Source of the DNA: JANQRZ01 sp965215165
GTDB taxonomy: Bacteria > Bacteroidota > Rhodothermia > Rhodothermales > JANQRZ01
Direction: 5' to 3'
DNA: 64,000 bases
NCBI GenBank assembly: GCA_965215165.1
Contig: CBDCCX010000006.1
Span: 2,108,001 to 2,172,000 of the forward strand
Positions within the stretch are counted from its first letter, which is position 1, and every line of letters starts with the position of its first letter. The position numbers and the translations under genes are program-made. This document shows, piece by piece, positions 42,851-50,732 of this stretch. The notes under the pieces were generated by a model. The model was not told the origin of the DNA. It saw nothing but the letters and a program-made list of their open reading frames with translations, and searched no databases.

Positions 42851-43087
42851 GATGGAGACCTCCGGGTCGCGGTCCTCGGGGATGTAGTGCGTGTGGTCGC
42901 CGTGGGAGATGCCGACGTAGCCGCGGTCGCCGAAGGGGTTGAGCGCGCTCCAGAGCGCGAGCGCCAGGAAGAACCCGCCGATCCCGAGGAGCACCCACCG
43001 CCGCCGCTGCACGGCAACGCGGGACGGCGCGTCAGCGGAGGCGACGGCGTCCGGTGAGGAAACCGGCGGCGTGGAAGGCGTGGACAT
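42776..43087 (-). CDS. Small membrane protein with acidic His-containing tail
   Basis: A 103-aa protein from ATG 43087 (MSTPSTPPVSS). One TM helix (RWVLLGIGGFFLALALWSAL) is followed by an exposed tail GYVGISHGDHTHYIPEDRD and a Pro-rich end (PSTPPGPDERILPDGRVVS). The His/Asp cluster GDHTHY looks like a metal site; no family is recognised. It follows the thioredoxin-like gene by 5 bp, so they are co-transcribed, and overlaps the convergent SGNH gene by 75 bp. A GTG at 43108 is in frame but would overlap the upstream gene. Confidence 0.65.
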   Translation of the reverse strand: MSTPSTPPVSSPDAVASADAPSRVAVQRRRWVLLGIGGFFLALALWSALNPFGDRGYVGISHGDHTHYIPEDRDPEVSISNFPSTPPGPDERILPDGRVVSRP

Positions 43088-43092
43088 CGCGT

Positions 43093-43677
43093 CTAGTCGT
43101 GCGGCCACGTGGAGCGGGCTCCAGCGATGGCCTGGTCAAGCTGTCCCATCTCCAGCTCGCCGTAGTTGAAGGCGTAGGCCAGGGTCCCGCCGTCGCGGAA
43201 CACCCACGTCGTCGGGATCCAGGTCACGGGCAGGCCGAGGAAGGCGCGGCGGCGCTGCGCCTTGTCGTCGCTCGGGCCGAGGTCCGGCTGCGTCAGCTCC
43301 AGCACGCGCGCCGGCAGGCCGTACCGGTCCAGCATCTCGCGCCCGCTCTCACCGTCGTTCCAGACGGTGACGAACGTGAAGTGCACCTCGGGGTGGCGCT
43401 CGACGAGCTCGTACCAGCCGGCGCGCAGCTCGGCCACCGAGTTGTCGCACCACGGTGCCCAGAAGTGGACCACGTGGAGGCCGCCGGCCTCGATGCGGTC
43501 GGCGACGCGCCGTTCGGCGTCGGTCATCGAGGGTGCCGTCCCGGCGGTCGTGTCCGGCAGAACGGTCGCGCCGGGGTCACGAGGGGTCGTGTGGTCGGGC
43601 ATATCGGAGGCCTCGGCCGGCGTCTGCGCGAGCGTCGGCGCGGCGGTCAGGAGCAGGCCGAGGAGCAGGAGCTTCAT
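43093..43677 (-). CDS. Exported TlpA/thioredoxin-like protein with CxxS active site
   Basis: A 194-aa periplasmic thioredoxin-fold protein with signal peptide LLLLGLLLTAAPTLAQ. VVHFWAPWCDNSVAELRAGW marks the active-site helix, where the usual CxxC is C-D-N-S, and the cis-Pro loop is PVTWIPTTWVFRDGG. A CxxS site cannot form the disulfide for ordinary reductase activity, so an isomerase-like, monothiol or structural role is likelier (inference). It forms a two-gene unit with the small membrane protein downstream. Confidence 0.82.
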   Translation of the reverse strand: MKLLLLGLLLTAAPTLAQTPAEASDMPDHTTPRDPGATVLPDTTAGTAPSMTDAERRVADRIEAGGLHVVHFWAPWCDNSVAELRAGWYELVERHPEVHFTFVTVWNDGESGREMLDRYGLPARVLELTQPDLGPSDDKAQRRRAFLGLPVTWIPTTWVFRDGGTLAYAFNYGELEMGQLDQAIAGARSTWPHD

Positions 43678-43714
43678 GGGCAGAAAAGAGCGCGAGGCCG
43701 CAAAGGTACGACGG

Positions 43715-44383
43715 CTACGGGGCTGCGCCGACCACGAGCACGATCTCGCCGCGCACCTTCGCTCGGTCGCCGAAGCGCGCGGCCAGGTCGGCGAGGCTCC
43801 CGCGCTCGACCTCCTCGAACTTCTTGGTCAGCTCGCGCGCGACGGCCGCCGGCCGGTCCGCCCCGAAGACCTCGGCGAACTGCCCGAGCGTCTTGACCAG
43901 GCGGTGGGGCGACTCGTAGAACACCATCGTCCGCTGCTCTTCGGCGAGAGCTTGGAGCCGCGTCTGCCGCCCCTTCTTGGCCGGGAGAAAGCCCTCGAAC
44001 ACGAAGCGCTCCGTCGGCAGGCCGCTCAGGGCGAGCGCCGGCACGAGCGCCGTCGGGCCGGGCAGCGACTCCACCGGGACGCCGGCCTCCAGACACGCCC
44101 GGACGAGGTAGAAGCCGGGGTCGGAGACGCCAGGGCTGCCCGCGTCGGTGACGAGCGCGACGGTCTCGCCCGCCTGCATCCGCTCGACGAGGCGCGGGGC
44201 TTTTTGGCGCTCGTTGTGGTCGTGGTAGCTCGTCCGGGGCGTTTCGATGCCGTAGTGGCTCAGCAGGACGCTGCTCGTGCGCGTGTCCTCGCACGCGATG
44301 AGGTCCGCCTCGCCCAGCGCGCGGAGGGCGCGGAGCGTGATGTCTTCGAGGTTGCCGATGGGCGTCGGGACGAGGATGAGCAC
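43715..44383 (-). CDS. rsmI: 16S rRNA (cytidine-1402-2'-O)-methyltransferase RsmI
   Basis: A 222-aa SAM-dependent methyltransferase of the tetrapyrrole methylase fold that 2'-O-methylates C1402 of 16S rRNA. Signatures are VPTPIGNLEDITLRALRAL, CEDTRTSSVLLSHYGI, VALVTDAGSPGVSDPGFYLV, SLPGPTALVPALALSGLP, FVFEGFLPAKKGRQ and FYESPHRLVKTL. The start codon is GTG (44383). The C-terminal DUF of longer RsmI proteins is absent. Confidence 0.95.
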   Translation of the reverse strand: MLILVPTPIGNLEDITLRALRALGEADLIACEDTRTSSVLLSHYGIETPRTSYHDHNERQKAPRLVERMQAGETVALVTDAGSPGVSDPGFYLVRACLEAGVPVESLPGPTALVPALALSGLPTERFVFEGFLPAKKGRQTRLQALAEEQRTMVFYESPHRLVKTLGQFAEVFGADRPAAVARELTKKFEEVERGSLADLAARFGDRAKVRGEIVLVVGAAP

Positions 44384-44388
44384 GGCGA

Positions 44389-44422
44389 GCAGTTTGTCAG
44401 CGGGCAGTTTGTCAGCGGGCAG
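44389..44422. repeat. Short 15-bp tandem repeat upstream of rsmI
   Basis: GCAGTTTGTCAGCGG occurs twice in tandem (44389-44403 and 44404-44418), followed by GCAG. It lies 5 bp before the rsmI start, inside the 97-bp gap to the permease gene. It may be a slippage product or part of a regulatory leader. Confidence 0.6.
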
Positions 44423-44480
44423 CCGAAGGCGCGGCGCAGCGCGCGACGGTCTCGTTACCTTTCTCGGTCTTCCTCCATTC

Positions 44481-46079
44481 CTACCGCCGGAGCCGGGCTA
44501 GCAGGCGGCGGAGCGGGTCGCGCGCGGCCGGGTCTCGGCTCTCGCGGGCAAAGAGATACACCCCCAGCCCGCCGATGAGCACGTTCGCGGCCCACATCCC
44601 GACCCCCGGGGCCAGCAGGCCGCGGTCGGCCAGCTTCTCGCCCTGCACGAGGGTGATCCAGTAGAACAGGAACAGCCCGACGGCCAGCACGCCGATCAGC
44701 CCCAGCCCGCCGCGACGCACCGACAGCCCGAGCGGGATTCCGACGAGCGCGAACACGATGCAGGCCACGGCCATCGAAAACTTTTTGTAGATCTCGACCC
44801 GGTAGCGGTCGGCGCGCTGCTGCTCCCAGGCCACCGAGGTTTCGGCCGCGTCGAGGCTGCTCCGGACCGTGCGCGCGCGCTGCACGGCGAGGGTGTAGAC
44901 GGCGAGCCGCTCGGCCGAGCCGAGGCCGGCGAGGCTAGGGCGCACGTTTGCCGTGGCCCCGGCGGCAGCCGAGTCGCCCTGCGTCGCGGAGTCGGTCAGG
45001 ACCTGCGTTTCGAGTAACGGCAGTGCCTCTCCACTGACCTCTTGCTTGGCCTGCTGCTCGCGCAGCGCGCTGAGCAGGGGCGAGGCCACCCCAGAGGAGT
45101 CGCCCCGCTCGGTACCGGCGGACGCGGTGTCAGCGGACGCGGTGTCGGCGGTCACGGTGGGGAGCGAGTGGACCGGCGGGCCGAGGTCCGTCTCGCGGCG
45201 GCCGAGCGTGGCGAGGTCCTCGCGGAGGTCGGCGGTGCGGGAGGCGATGGTAGCGTCGAGCGAGTCGACGAGCGCGATCATGTCGCCGGTGCGCATCGTC
45301 CGGTCGCTGCGCGAGGTGCGCTCGGCGTCGGAGCGCTCCCAGCCGAGGTCGGAGAGGTCGAGCCGGAGGCGGTGGCGGGCGAAGGCAATGCGCTCGTAGC
45401 GCTCCGTGCGCTCGCCGTCGTCGCGGATGGATGAGAGGCGGTGGATCTCGCCATCGTCCAGGAGCATCTCCAGGGCACCGGGATCGCCGGCCGCCATCGT
45501 GCCGCGCGCGGCGGTGATGGTGGCGCGCTGCCCGGCCTCGGAGTCGTCGAAGACCAGCACCTCGCGGAGGGCGTTCGACTCCGCCGGGGCGTCGGCGACG
45601 CGGATGGCGTAGCCCTGGATGCCGTCGTAGAACACGCCCGGCTCGAGCTCGAAGCCGGGCTTCTTCTGCCGGATGTCCTGCCACAGCCCCTTCATCCGGA
45701 AGTTGGCCTCCGGCAGCACCACGTTGTTGAAGTACGTCATCCCACCGGCCGTCAACACGGCGACGACGAAGACCGGCCACGTCAGCCCGAGCAGCGAGAT
45801 GCCGGCGCTCTTGGCGACGGCGTAGGCCTGCGTCTCGGCCAGGCCAGCGGCCACCAGGAGCGTCGCCACCAGGACGGCCATCGGCACGGCCAGCACCACC
45901 ATGTAGGCGAGGCTGTAGGCGATCAGCTCGGCGATGATCCCGGCTGGCAGCCCGCGCCCGACCAGCTCCGGGAGGTAGTTGATCAGGAACTGCATCAGCA
46001 GCAGGAACAGCAGCGTCCCAAAGGCCGCGGTGAACGGCCCCGGCAGCGAGCGGAGGAGCAGGCGGTGCAGGCGCTTCAT
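44481..46079 (-). CDS. LptF/LptG-family permease (LPS export)
   Basis: A 532-aa inner-membrane permease of the lipopolysaccharide transport ABC complex LptB2FG. The N-terminal three-helix bundle (AAFGTLLFLLLMQFLINYLP, YMVVLAVPMAVLVATLLVAA) and the C-terminal one (FSMAVACIVFALVGIPLGLS, LIGVLAVGLFLFYWITLVQG) flank a periplasmic domain (FELEPGVFYDGIQGYAIRVA). That domain carries a long low-complexity insertion of Thr/Ala/Ser (TADTASADTASAGTE, about residues 310-400), making it longer than typical LptF or LptG (about 360 aa). Which of the two it is cannot be settled. Confidence 0.88.
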   Translation of the reverse strand: MKRLHRLLLRSLPGPFTAAFGTLLFLLLMQFLINYLPELVGRGLPAGIIAELIAYSLAYMVVLAVPMAVLVATLLVAAGLAETQAYAVAKSAGISLLGLTWPVFVVAVLTAGGMTYFNNVVLPEANFRMKGLWQDIRQKKPGFELEPGVFYDGIQGYAIRVADAPAESNALREVLVFDDSEAGQRATITAARGTMAAGDPGALEMLLDDGEIHRLSSIRDDGERTERYERIAFARHRLRLDLSDLGWERSDAERTSRSDRTMRTGDMIALVDSLDATIASRTADLREDLATLGRRETDLGPPVHSLPTVTADTASADTASAGTERGDSSGVASPLLSALREQQAKQEVSGEALPLLETQVLTDSATQGDSAAAGATANVRPSLAGLGSAERLAVYTLAVQRARTVRSSLDAAETSVAWEQQRADRYRVEIYKKFSMAVACIVFALVGIPLGLSVRRGGLGLIGVLAVGLFLFYWITLVQGEKLADRGLLAPGVGMWAANVLIGGLGVYLFARESRDPAARDPLRRLLARLRR

Positions 46080-46243
46080 GGCGATGCCGAACGCTTGCTA
46101 CCCGCCGCAGGTTCGCAGAGCCCACGGGCACGCCGGTCCTGAAAGATCGGAGGATTGCAGGGCGGGGCAGAACGCAGCCCCCGCTTCGCCGTTTGCGCGT
46201 GACCGTTCCCCGACCCCTCCCTTCTCCGGCTCCCTGATACCCG

Positions 46244-46891
46244 ATGACCGTCAAGCCTTTCGTCGTCAGCCCCTTCGCCGAGAACTGCTACGTGTGCCAC
46301 GACGCCGGCGACGCCGTCCTCCTCGACCCCGGCACGGCCTCCGACGCCGAGCGGCAGACCGTGCTCGACTACGTCACGCGCAACGGCCTCACCGTCCGCC
46401 ACCTGCTGCTCACCCACGCCCACCTCGACCACATCCTCGGCTGCGCCTTCTTCGCCCAGCACTTCGGGATGACGTGGCAGCTTCACGAGGCCGACCTGCC
46501 GCTTCTGGAGGCGGCGGAGCTGCAGGCCCGGATGTTCGGCGTCGAGCTCGAGCGGCCGCCCGCGCCGGAGACCTCGCTCGCCGAGGGGGGGAGCGTCGCT
46601 TTCGGGAACGCGACGTGGCAGGTGCTCCACACGCCCGGCCACTCGCCCGGCTCGGTGAGCTTCTACGACGCGGCCAACGGCTTCGTCGTCGGCGGCGACG
46701 TGCTCTTCCGGGGGTCCATCGGCCGGACGGACCTGTGGGGCGGCTCGCTCCCGACGCTGCTCGGCGCGATCCAGGACAAGCTGATGCCGCTGCCGGACGA
46801 GACGGTCGTCTACTCCGGGCACGGCCCCGAGACGACCGTCGGGCAGGAGCGCCGGACCAATCCGTTCCTCGCCACCGACGGGGAGCGGTAA
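46244..46891 (+). CDS. MBL-fold metallohydrolase (glyoxalase II-like)
   Basis: A 215-aa metallo-beta-lactamase-fold hydrolase. The dinuclear zinc site is visible: LLTHAHLDHILG (HxHxDH), HTPGHSPGSVSFYD (third His), VVGGDVLFRGSIGRTDLWGG (bridging Asp) and VVYSGHGPETTVGQERRTNP (last His). This close family (YcbL/GloB-like) hydrolyses thioesters such as S-lactoylglutathione or related compounds; the substrate is inferred only. It is divergent from the LptF/G gene with a 164-bp promoter region between. Confidence 0.92.
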   Translation: MTVKPFVVSPFAENCYVCHDAGDAVLLDPGTASDAERQTVLDYVTRNGLTVRHLLLTHAHLDHILGCAFFAQHFGMTWQLHEADLPLLEAAELQARMFGVELERPPAPETSLAEGGSVAFGNATWQVLHTPGHSPGSVSFYDAANGFVVGGDVLFRGSIGRTDLWGGSLPTLLGAIQDKLMPLPDETVVYSGHGPETTVGQERRTNPFLATDGER

Positions 46892-46900
46892 GGCAGCGCA

Positions 46901-48448
46901 CTACGCCAGCTTCGGTTTGACGAAGCTCAGCCAGCCACTCTCCTCTTTGTATTCCTCGACGACCTCGGCGAGGCGGCTCTGGCGGACGGTGCTCATGATC
47001 CCCTCCACGTCCTGCTTCAGCGTGGTCAGCGCGTTCGAGACTAGGTCGCCCCGGAAGCCGCGCGTGCCGAGCTCGATCGTCAGGTCCATCGAGACGATGC
47101 GGCTGAGGGCCTGGCCTAGCTCGACGAGCTTGCGCTGCGGCATCTGCGTGTCGATCTCGAAGTCGAGCGCCTCGCGGAGGTACTCGGCGGCGCGGGCCGT
47201 GAGGTCGTCCTGCTTGAGGTACTGGTAGAGGTTGGTCTCCTTGAGGCGGCGCATCCCCTTGACGACCGACTCGGTGACCTGCTGGTAGAGGATGTCGTTG
47301 GAGCCTTCGAAGATCTGGAACGGCCGGCTGTCGACGAAGCTGCGCCCGGCGATGTGGCTGAGCTGGTAGCCCTTGGCCCCAGTGAGCTGGAGGAGCGAGT
47401 CCGAGGCGCTCTGCATCATGTCCGAGCAGACCGACTTGATGGCGTTGGCCTGGACGGACTCCTTGGCGAGGTCGCGCTCGATGCCGGCGTTCTCGCTGGC
47501 GTAGAGGCACATCGCCGAGGCGGTGGTGTACTGGGCCTGCAACCGGGCGATGCGGGCGCGGACCTGGTCGTAGTCGAAGAGGGGCCGGTTGCTGACGAGC
47601 CGCTCCTTGCAGTGGCCGAGGGCCTCGTCGAGCATCCGCTTGATGAAGCCCATGCCCATGCCGGGGAACTGGGTCCGGCTGCGGTTGAGCGTGTCGAGCA
47701 TCATCTTGATGCCGGTAGTCGTCGGGACGAGGCGGTGCGTCTTCGGCACGCGCGAGTCGATCCGGTTGCGGCCGTAGCGGATCATGTAGAGGCCGAGGTT
47801 GTCGTAGAACTCCTCGACGGTGATGCCCTGCTCGGGCGCGTTCTCGTCGCAGAGGAAGAAGTCGATGTCGCGGGCGAGCTCGCCGCTTTCGTCGCGGCGG
47901 CGGGCGGTGACGAGCCAGAAGTCGGCCCAGCCAGTGAGGCCGCCCCAGTGCTTGGTGCCGCGCAGGTGGTAGCCGTCGCGGGTCTCGGTGTAGGCCGTCT
48001 TCATGTTGAGCGCGTCCGAGCCGTAGGCCGGCTCGGTGATCATCAGCCCGCCGAGCGCCTTGTCGTGCAGGAAGCGCTGGAACACGGCGGCCTTCGCCTC
48101 CTCCTGCCCGTACTTGGCGAGCGGCTGGAGGAAGAGCGCCCCGTTGATCCCGACCGTGAGGCCGAGGCCGAGCGACTCGTAGGAGGTCGCCTCGAGGACG
48201 CTCTGGCCCTCGCGGACCGCGCCGCCGCGCCCGCCGTACTCGCTCGGAATGAAGGCCGAGAGCGGGTCGCAGGCGAACAACTCGCGCATCACGAAGGCCG
48301 GGAGGCCCCGGTCGAGCGCGAGGTCGTTGGCGTCGGCCCGGCGGCGGAACATCCGGCGGAGCGCCTCCTGGTAGCGGTCCAGGAACTCGGACAGCGGCAG
48401 GCTCGCCGACACCTGGGCGGCTTCGGAACGTGGGAGCGTGGTATCCAT
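46901..48448 (-). CDS. Acyl-CoA dehydrogenase family protein
   Basis: A 515-aa flavoprotein (ATG 48448, MDTTLPRSEAAQ). Family blocks are FIPSEYGGRGGAVREGQSVL, GLMITEPAYGSDALNMKTAY (FAD/substrate), GTKHWGGLTGWADFWLVTAR, and LQLTGAKGYQLSHIAGRSFV with DSRPFQIFEGSNDILYQQVT in the C-terminal helical domain. It is about 120 residues longer than ordinary acyl-CoA dehydrogenases, with an extra C-terminal helical part (LAEVVEEYKEESGWLSF). It probably acts in beta-oxidation; chain length unknown. It is convergent with the MBL-fold gene, 9 bp apart. Confidence 0.9.
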   Translation of the reverse strand: MDTTLPRSEAAQVSASLPLSEFLDRYQEALRRMFRRRADANDLALDRGLPAFVMRELFACDPLSAFIPSEYGGRGGAVREGQSVLEATSYESLGLGLTVGINGALFLQPLAKYGQEEAKAAVFQRFLHDKALGGLMITEPAYGSDALNMKTAYTETRDGYHLRGTKHWGGLTGWADFWLVTARRRDESGELARDIDFFLCDENAPEQGITVEEFYDNLGLYMIRYGRNRIDSRVPKTHRLVPTTTGIKMMLDTLNRSRTQFPGMGMGFIKRMLDEALGHCKERLVSNRPLFDYDQVRARIARLQAQYTTASAMCLYASENAGIERDLAKESVQANAIKSVCSDMMQSASDSLLQLTGAKGYQLSHIAGRSFVDSRPFQIFEGSNDILYQQVTESVVKGMRRLKETNLYQYLKQDDLTARAAEYLREALDFEIDTQMPQRKLVELGQALSRIVSMDLTIELGTRGFRGDLVSNALTTLKQDVEGIMSTVRQSRLAEVVEEYKEESGWLSFVKPKLA

Positions 48449-48939
48449 GCGGGTCGTGGATTGGGAGCGTGACCGGAAGGTACGCAGGAAGCGCTCGGCC
48501 GTCCACCAGGGCACGGGCGGAGCTCCTGCCAGGGCGAACCTTGCGCGAGGCCACGCACGCTGCTTTCTATACCGCGCGGCCTCACATACCTATGCACCCC
48601 TTTCCGGTTAACACTGTTCCAGATCGGCGGGCTCGGCCTCCGGTTTTCGCCGACCGCCGCCCCCGGTTTGCCGGAGGCGCAGCTACCGGAGCTCTCCCAG
48701 GGTTCCCCCGGGGAATCCCTGAAATTAAGCCGATCCCCCCGGACCGGCGAACCCGTGCCCCGTGCGTTCGTTTAGACGAATCCATGCTGGCGCACATACC
48801 CGGAGCGTCTCGTCCTTTTCGGCGTGCGCTTCCTCGGCGGAGCGGCCAGCATCCTTTCTCGAAGCGCCGCCCGGCCTCACGCGCCCGGCCGCGCCTCGCC
48901 TCCGCCGCCGCTCATCTCACTTCACTTCAGGAGGACACC
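48449..48939. other. Long intergenic region before the R/D/Y-rich genes (491 bp)
   Basis: Divergent promoter space between the acyl-CoA dehydrogenase gene and the repeat-rich gene pair. No ORF here is convincing. An inverted repeat TTCGT/ACGAA (48767-48780, spacer TTAG) is an operator candidate. A real Shine-Dalgarno, AGGAGGA, occurs at 48929-48935, unusual for this genome and properly spaced for the ATG at 48940. The remaining GC-rich sequence may be a long 5' leader. Confidence 0.45.
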
Positions 48940-49554
48940 ATGAACCGCATGTATGACCGCGACTACGACCGCCGCTACGACTCGGACCGCTCCGACTACC
49001 GGCGGAGCCAGGGCTACGACCGCGACGACCGGGGCTTCTTCGACCGGACCTCGGACGAGGTCCAGTCCTGGTTCGGCGACGACGACGCCCAGCGCCGCCG
49101 CCAGCGCGACGAGCGCTACGACCGCGACGACGACCGGAGCTACAACCGCCGGTACAGCCGCAGCTACAACCGCGACGACGACCGCGACTACGGCAACCGC
49201 AGCTATGGCAACCGTGATTACGATGACCGCAGCTACGGGTCCGGCCGGAGCTTCAACCGGGACTACGACTCGGACCGCGATTACGACCGCCGCTCCCGCT
49301 CGTCCTACGACCGCAACGACATGGACGGCTACGAGCGCGAAGACGGCCGCGTCCGGTGGGACTACCAGGGCCGCGGCCCCGCCCGCGACTCCGGCTCCCG
49401 CAGCTATGGCTCGCGCGACTACGACCGAGACTTCGGCGACCGCGACTACAGCCGCCGCTCCCAGGGCTACAGCCGCGATTACGACCGCGACTCTGGTGAC
49501 CGCGACTCTGGCTACGGCCGACGCTCCCGCCGCTACGACCGCGACTACAACTAG
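48940..49554 (+). CDS. R/D/Y/S-rich low-complexity protein with SWFGD motif
   Basis: A 204-aa, extremely hydrophilic, probably disordered protein built of degenerate YDRD / DYDR / RSYG units. Its one ordered-looking segment, GFFDRTSDEVQSWFGDDDAQ followed by RRRQRDE (about residues 32-59), is a motif I recall from longer stress-associated proteins that also carry BON domains. The start is fixed by a strong AGGAGG Shine-Dalgarno 5-6 bp upstream. The gene after it begins with nearly the same residues (MNRTYDRDYDR), so the two are duplicates or parts of a split protein. Tyr/Arg richness suggests condensate formation or RNA/DNA binding (inference). Confidence 0.8.
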   Translation: MNRMYDRDYDRRYDSDRSDYRRSQGYDRDDRGFFDRTSDEVQSWFGDDDAQRRRQRDERYDRDDDRSYNRRYSRSYNRDDDRDYGNRSYGNRDYDDRSYGSGRSFNRDYDSDRDYDRRSRSSYDRNDMDGYEREDGRVRWDYQGRGPARDSGSRSYGSRDYDRDFGDRDYSRRSQGYSRDYDRDSGDRDSGYGRRSRRYDRDYN

Positions 49555-49627
49555 CCCCCAACTCCCCCGGCAGCCGCCTGGCTCCGGGGACTTCTTTTTA
49601 CATCCCCCTCTTCACCTCTCCCCTATC

Positions 49628-50596
49628 ATGAACCGCACCTACGACCGCGATTACGATCGCGACTACGACATGGGCAGCAGCCGCCCCCGCGACTACAACG
49701 ACCGCTCCCGCGACTACGGGCGCTCCCGCGACTCCGGCCGGGCACGCTACGGCCGCGACTTTGACCGGGACCAAGACTACGCCAACCGCCAGTCCGACCG
49801 CGGCTACGCCGGCAGCCAGGGGCGCGGCATGGACTACGACCGCGACTCCGGCATGAACCGCGACTACGACCGAGGCTACGGCGGAGACCGCGACTTCGGC
49901 ATGAACCGCGACTACGACGACCGCGACTTCGGTAGCCGCTCCCGGAACCGTGGCATGGACCGGGACTCCGGCATGAGCCGCGACTATGGCGACCGCTATG
50001 GCGACCGCGACTATGGTCGCTCCTCCCGAGGCTCCGACCGGGACCGCGACGCTTACAGCTCCGGCCGCTACTTCTCCGAAGGCCGGGACTATGACCGCGG
50101 CGCCTACGGGAATCGCGGCGGCTCCGGGCGCAGCCAGGGCAGCTATGGGCAGGGCCAGAATATGGGCTACGGCCAGGGGCAGGACGTCGGGACGACCTAC
50201 ACCTACACCGAATACTGGCTCATCCCCGGCCCGTTCACCGGCCAGGGTCCCGAAGGCTACCAGCGTTCCAACGACCGCCTCACCGAGGATGTCAACCACC
50301 GCCTCACCCAGCACGGCGAACTCGACGCCGCCAACATCAAGGTCAGCGCCGACAATGGCGAGGTGACGCTCGAAGGTACCGTAGGCAGCCGGCGTGCCAA
50401 GCGCATGGCCGAGGACGCCGCCGAGTCCGTCTCCGGCGTCTCCGACGTCCACAACCGCCTCAGCGTGACCGACGAGGACGAGGACAACGACTCGAACTCT
50501 TCGGGCAGCGGTTCCTCCGGCAGCAGCTCGTCGAGCAGCAAGGGGTCGTCCGGCAGCAAGAGCACGTCGGGCAGCAAGTCGGAGTCCAGCTCCTGA
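49628..50596 (+). CDS. R/D/Y/S-rich protein with C-terminal BON domain
   Basis: A 322-aa protein. Residues 1-185 are a disordered Arg/Asp/Tyr/Gly/Ser repeat region. GPFTGQGPEGYQRSNDRLTE (about residue 200) leads into a BON domain (VNHRLTQHGELDAANIKVSA, NGEVTLEGTVGSRRAKRMAE, VSGVSDVHNRLSV, to about 277). A low-complexity acidic and Ser/Gly/Lys tail follows. BON domains associate with membranes or surfaces and are common in osmotic-shock proteins. There is no signal peptide. It lies 73 bp after its sister gene and ends in a strong terminator, so the pair is probably one unit. Confidence 0.85.
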   Translation: MNRTYDRDYDRDYDMGSSRPRDYNDRSRDYGRSRDSGRARYGRDFDRDQDYANRQSDRGYAGSQGRGMDYDRDSGMNRDYDRGYGGDRDFGMNRDYDDRDFGSRSRNRGMDRDSGMSRDYGDRYGDRDYGRSSRGSDRDRDAYSSGRYFSEGRDYDRGAYGNRGGSGRSQGSYGQGQNMGYGQGQDVGTTYTYTEYWLIPGPFTGQGPEGYQRSNDRLTEDVNHRLTQHGELDAANIKVSADNGEVTLEGTVGSRRAKRMAEDAAESVSGVSDVHNRLSVTDEDEDNDSNSSGSGSSGSSSSSSKGSSGSKSTSGSKSESSS

Positions 50597-50647
50597 TCCC
50601 GGCTGCTTGTTGGTCCCTCCCGCTTCCGGCAGAATGGAGGCGGGCAG

Positions 50648-50686
50648 AACGGGGGCAGCGCCGCGCGCGCTGCCCCCGTTTCTGTT
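50648..50686 (+). terminator. Rho-independent terminator after the BON-domain gene
   Basis: AACGGGGGCAGCGC pairs with GCGCTGCCCCCGTT around a short CGCG loop and is followed by TCTGTT. It lies 52 bp past the BON-gene stop and before the next plus-strand gene. Confidence 0.85.
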
Positions 50687-50732
50687 GAGGCAGCGGCCCG
50701 CGTATACTCCGGCCCGGCCTCTCCGCTCGCTC

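Noticed and set aside
48953..50596. A 547-codon open frame spanning both R/D/Y-rich genes in the frame of the second gene
   Set aside because: In the first gene it yields only Thr/Ala repeats from shifted GAC-CGC codons. The second gene has its own ATG at 49628 with an N-terminus matching its sister, so the long frame is a composition artefact.
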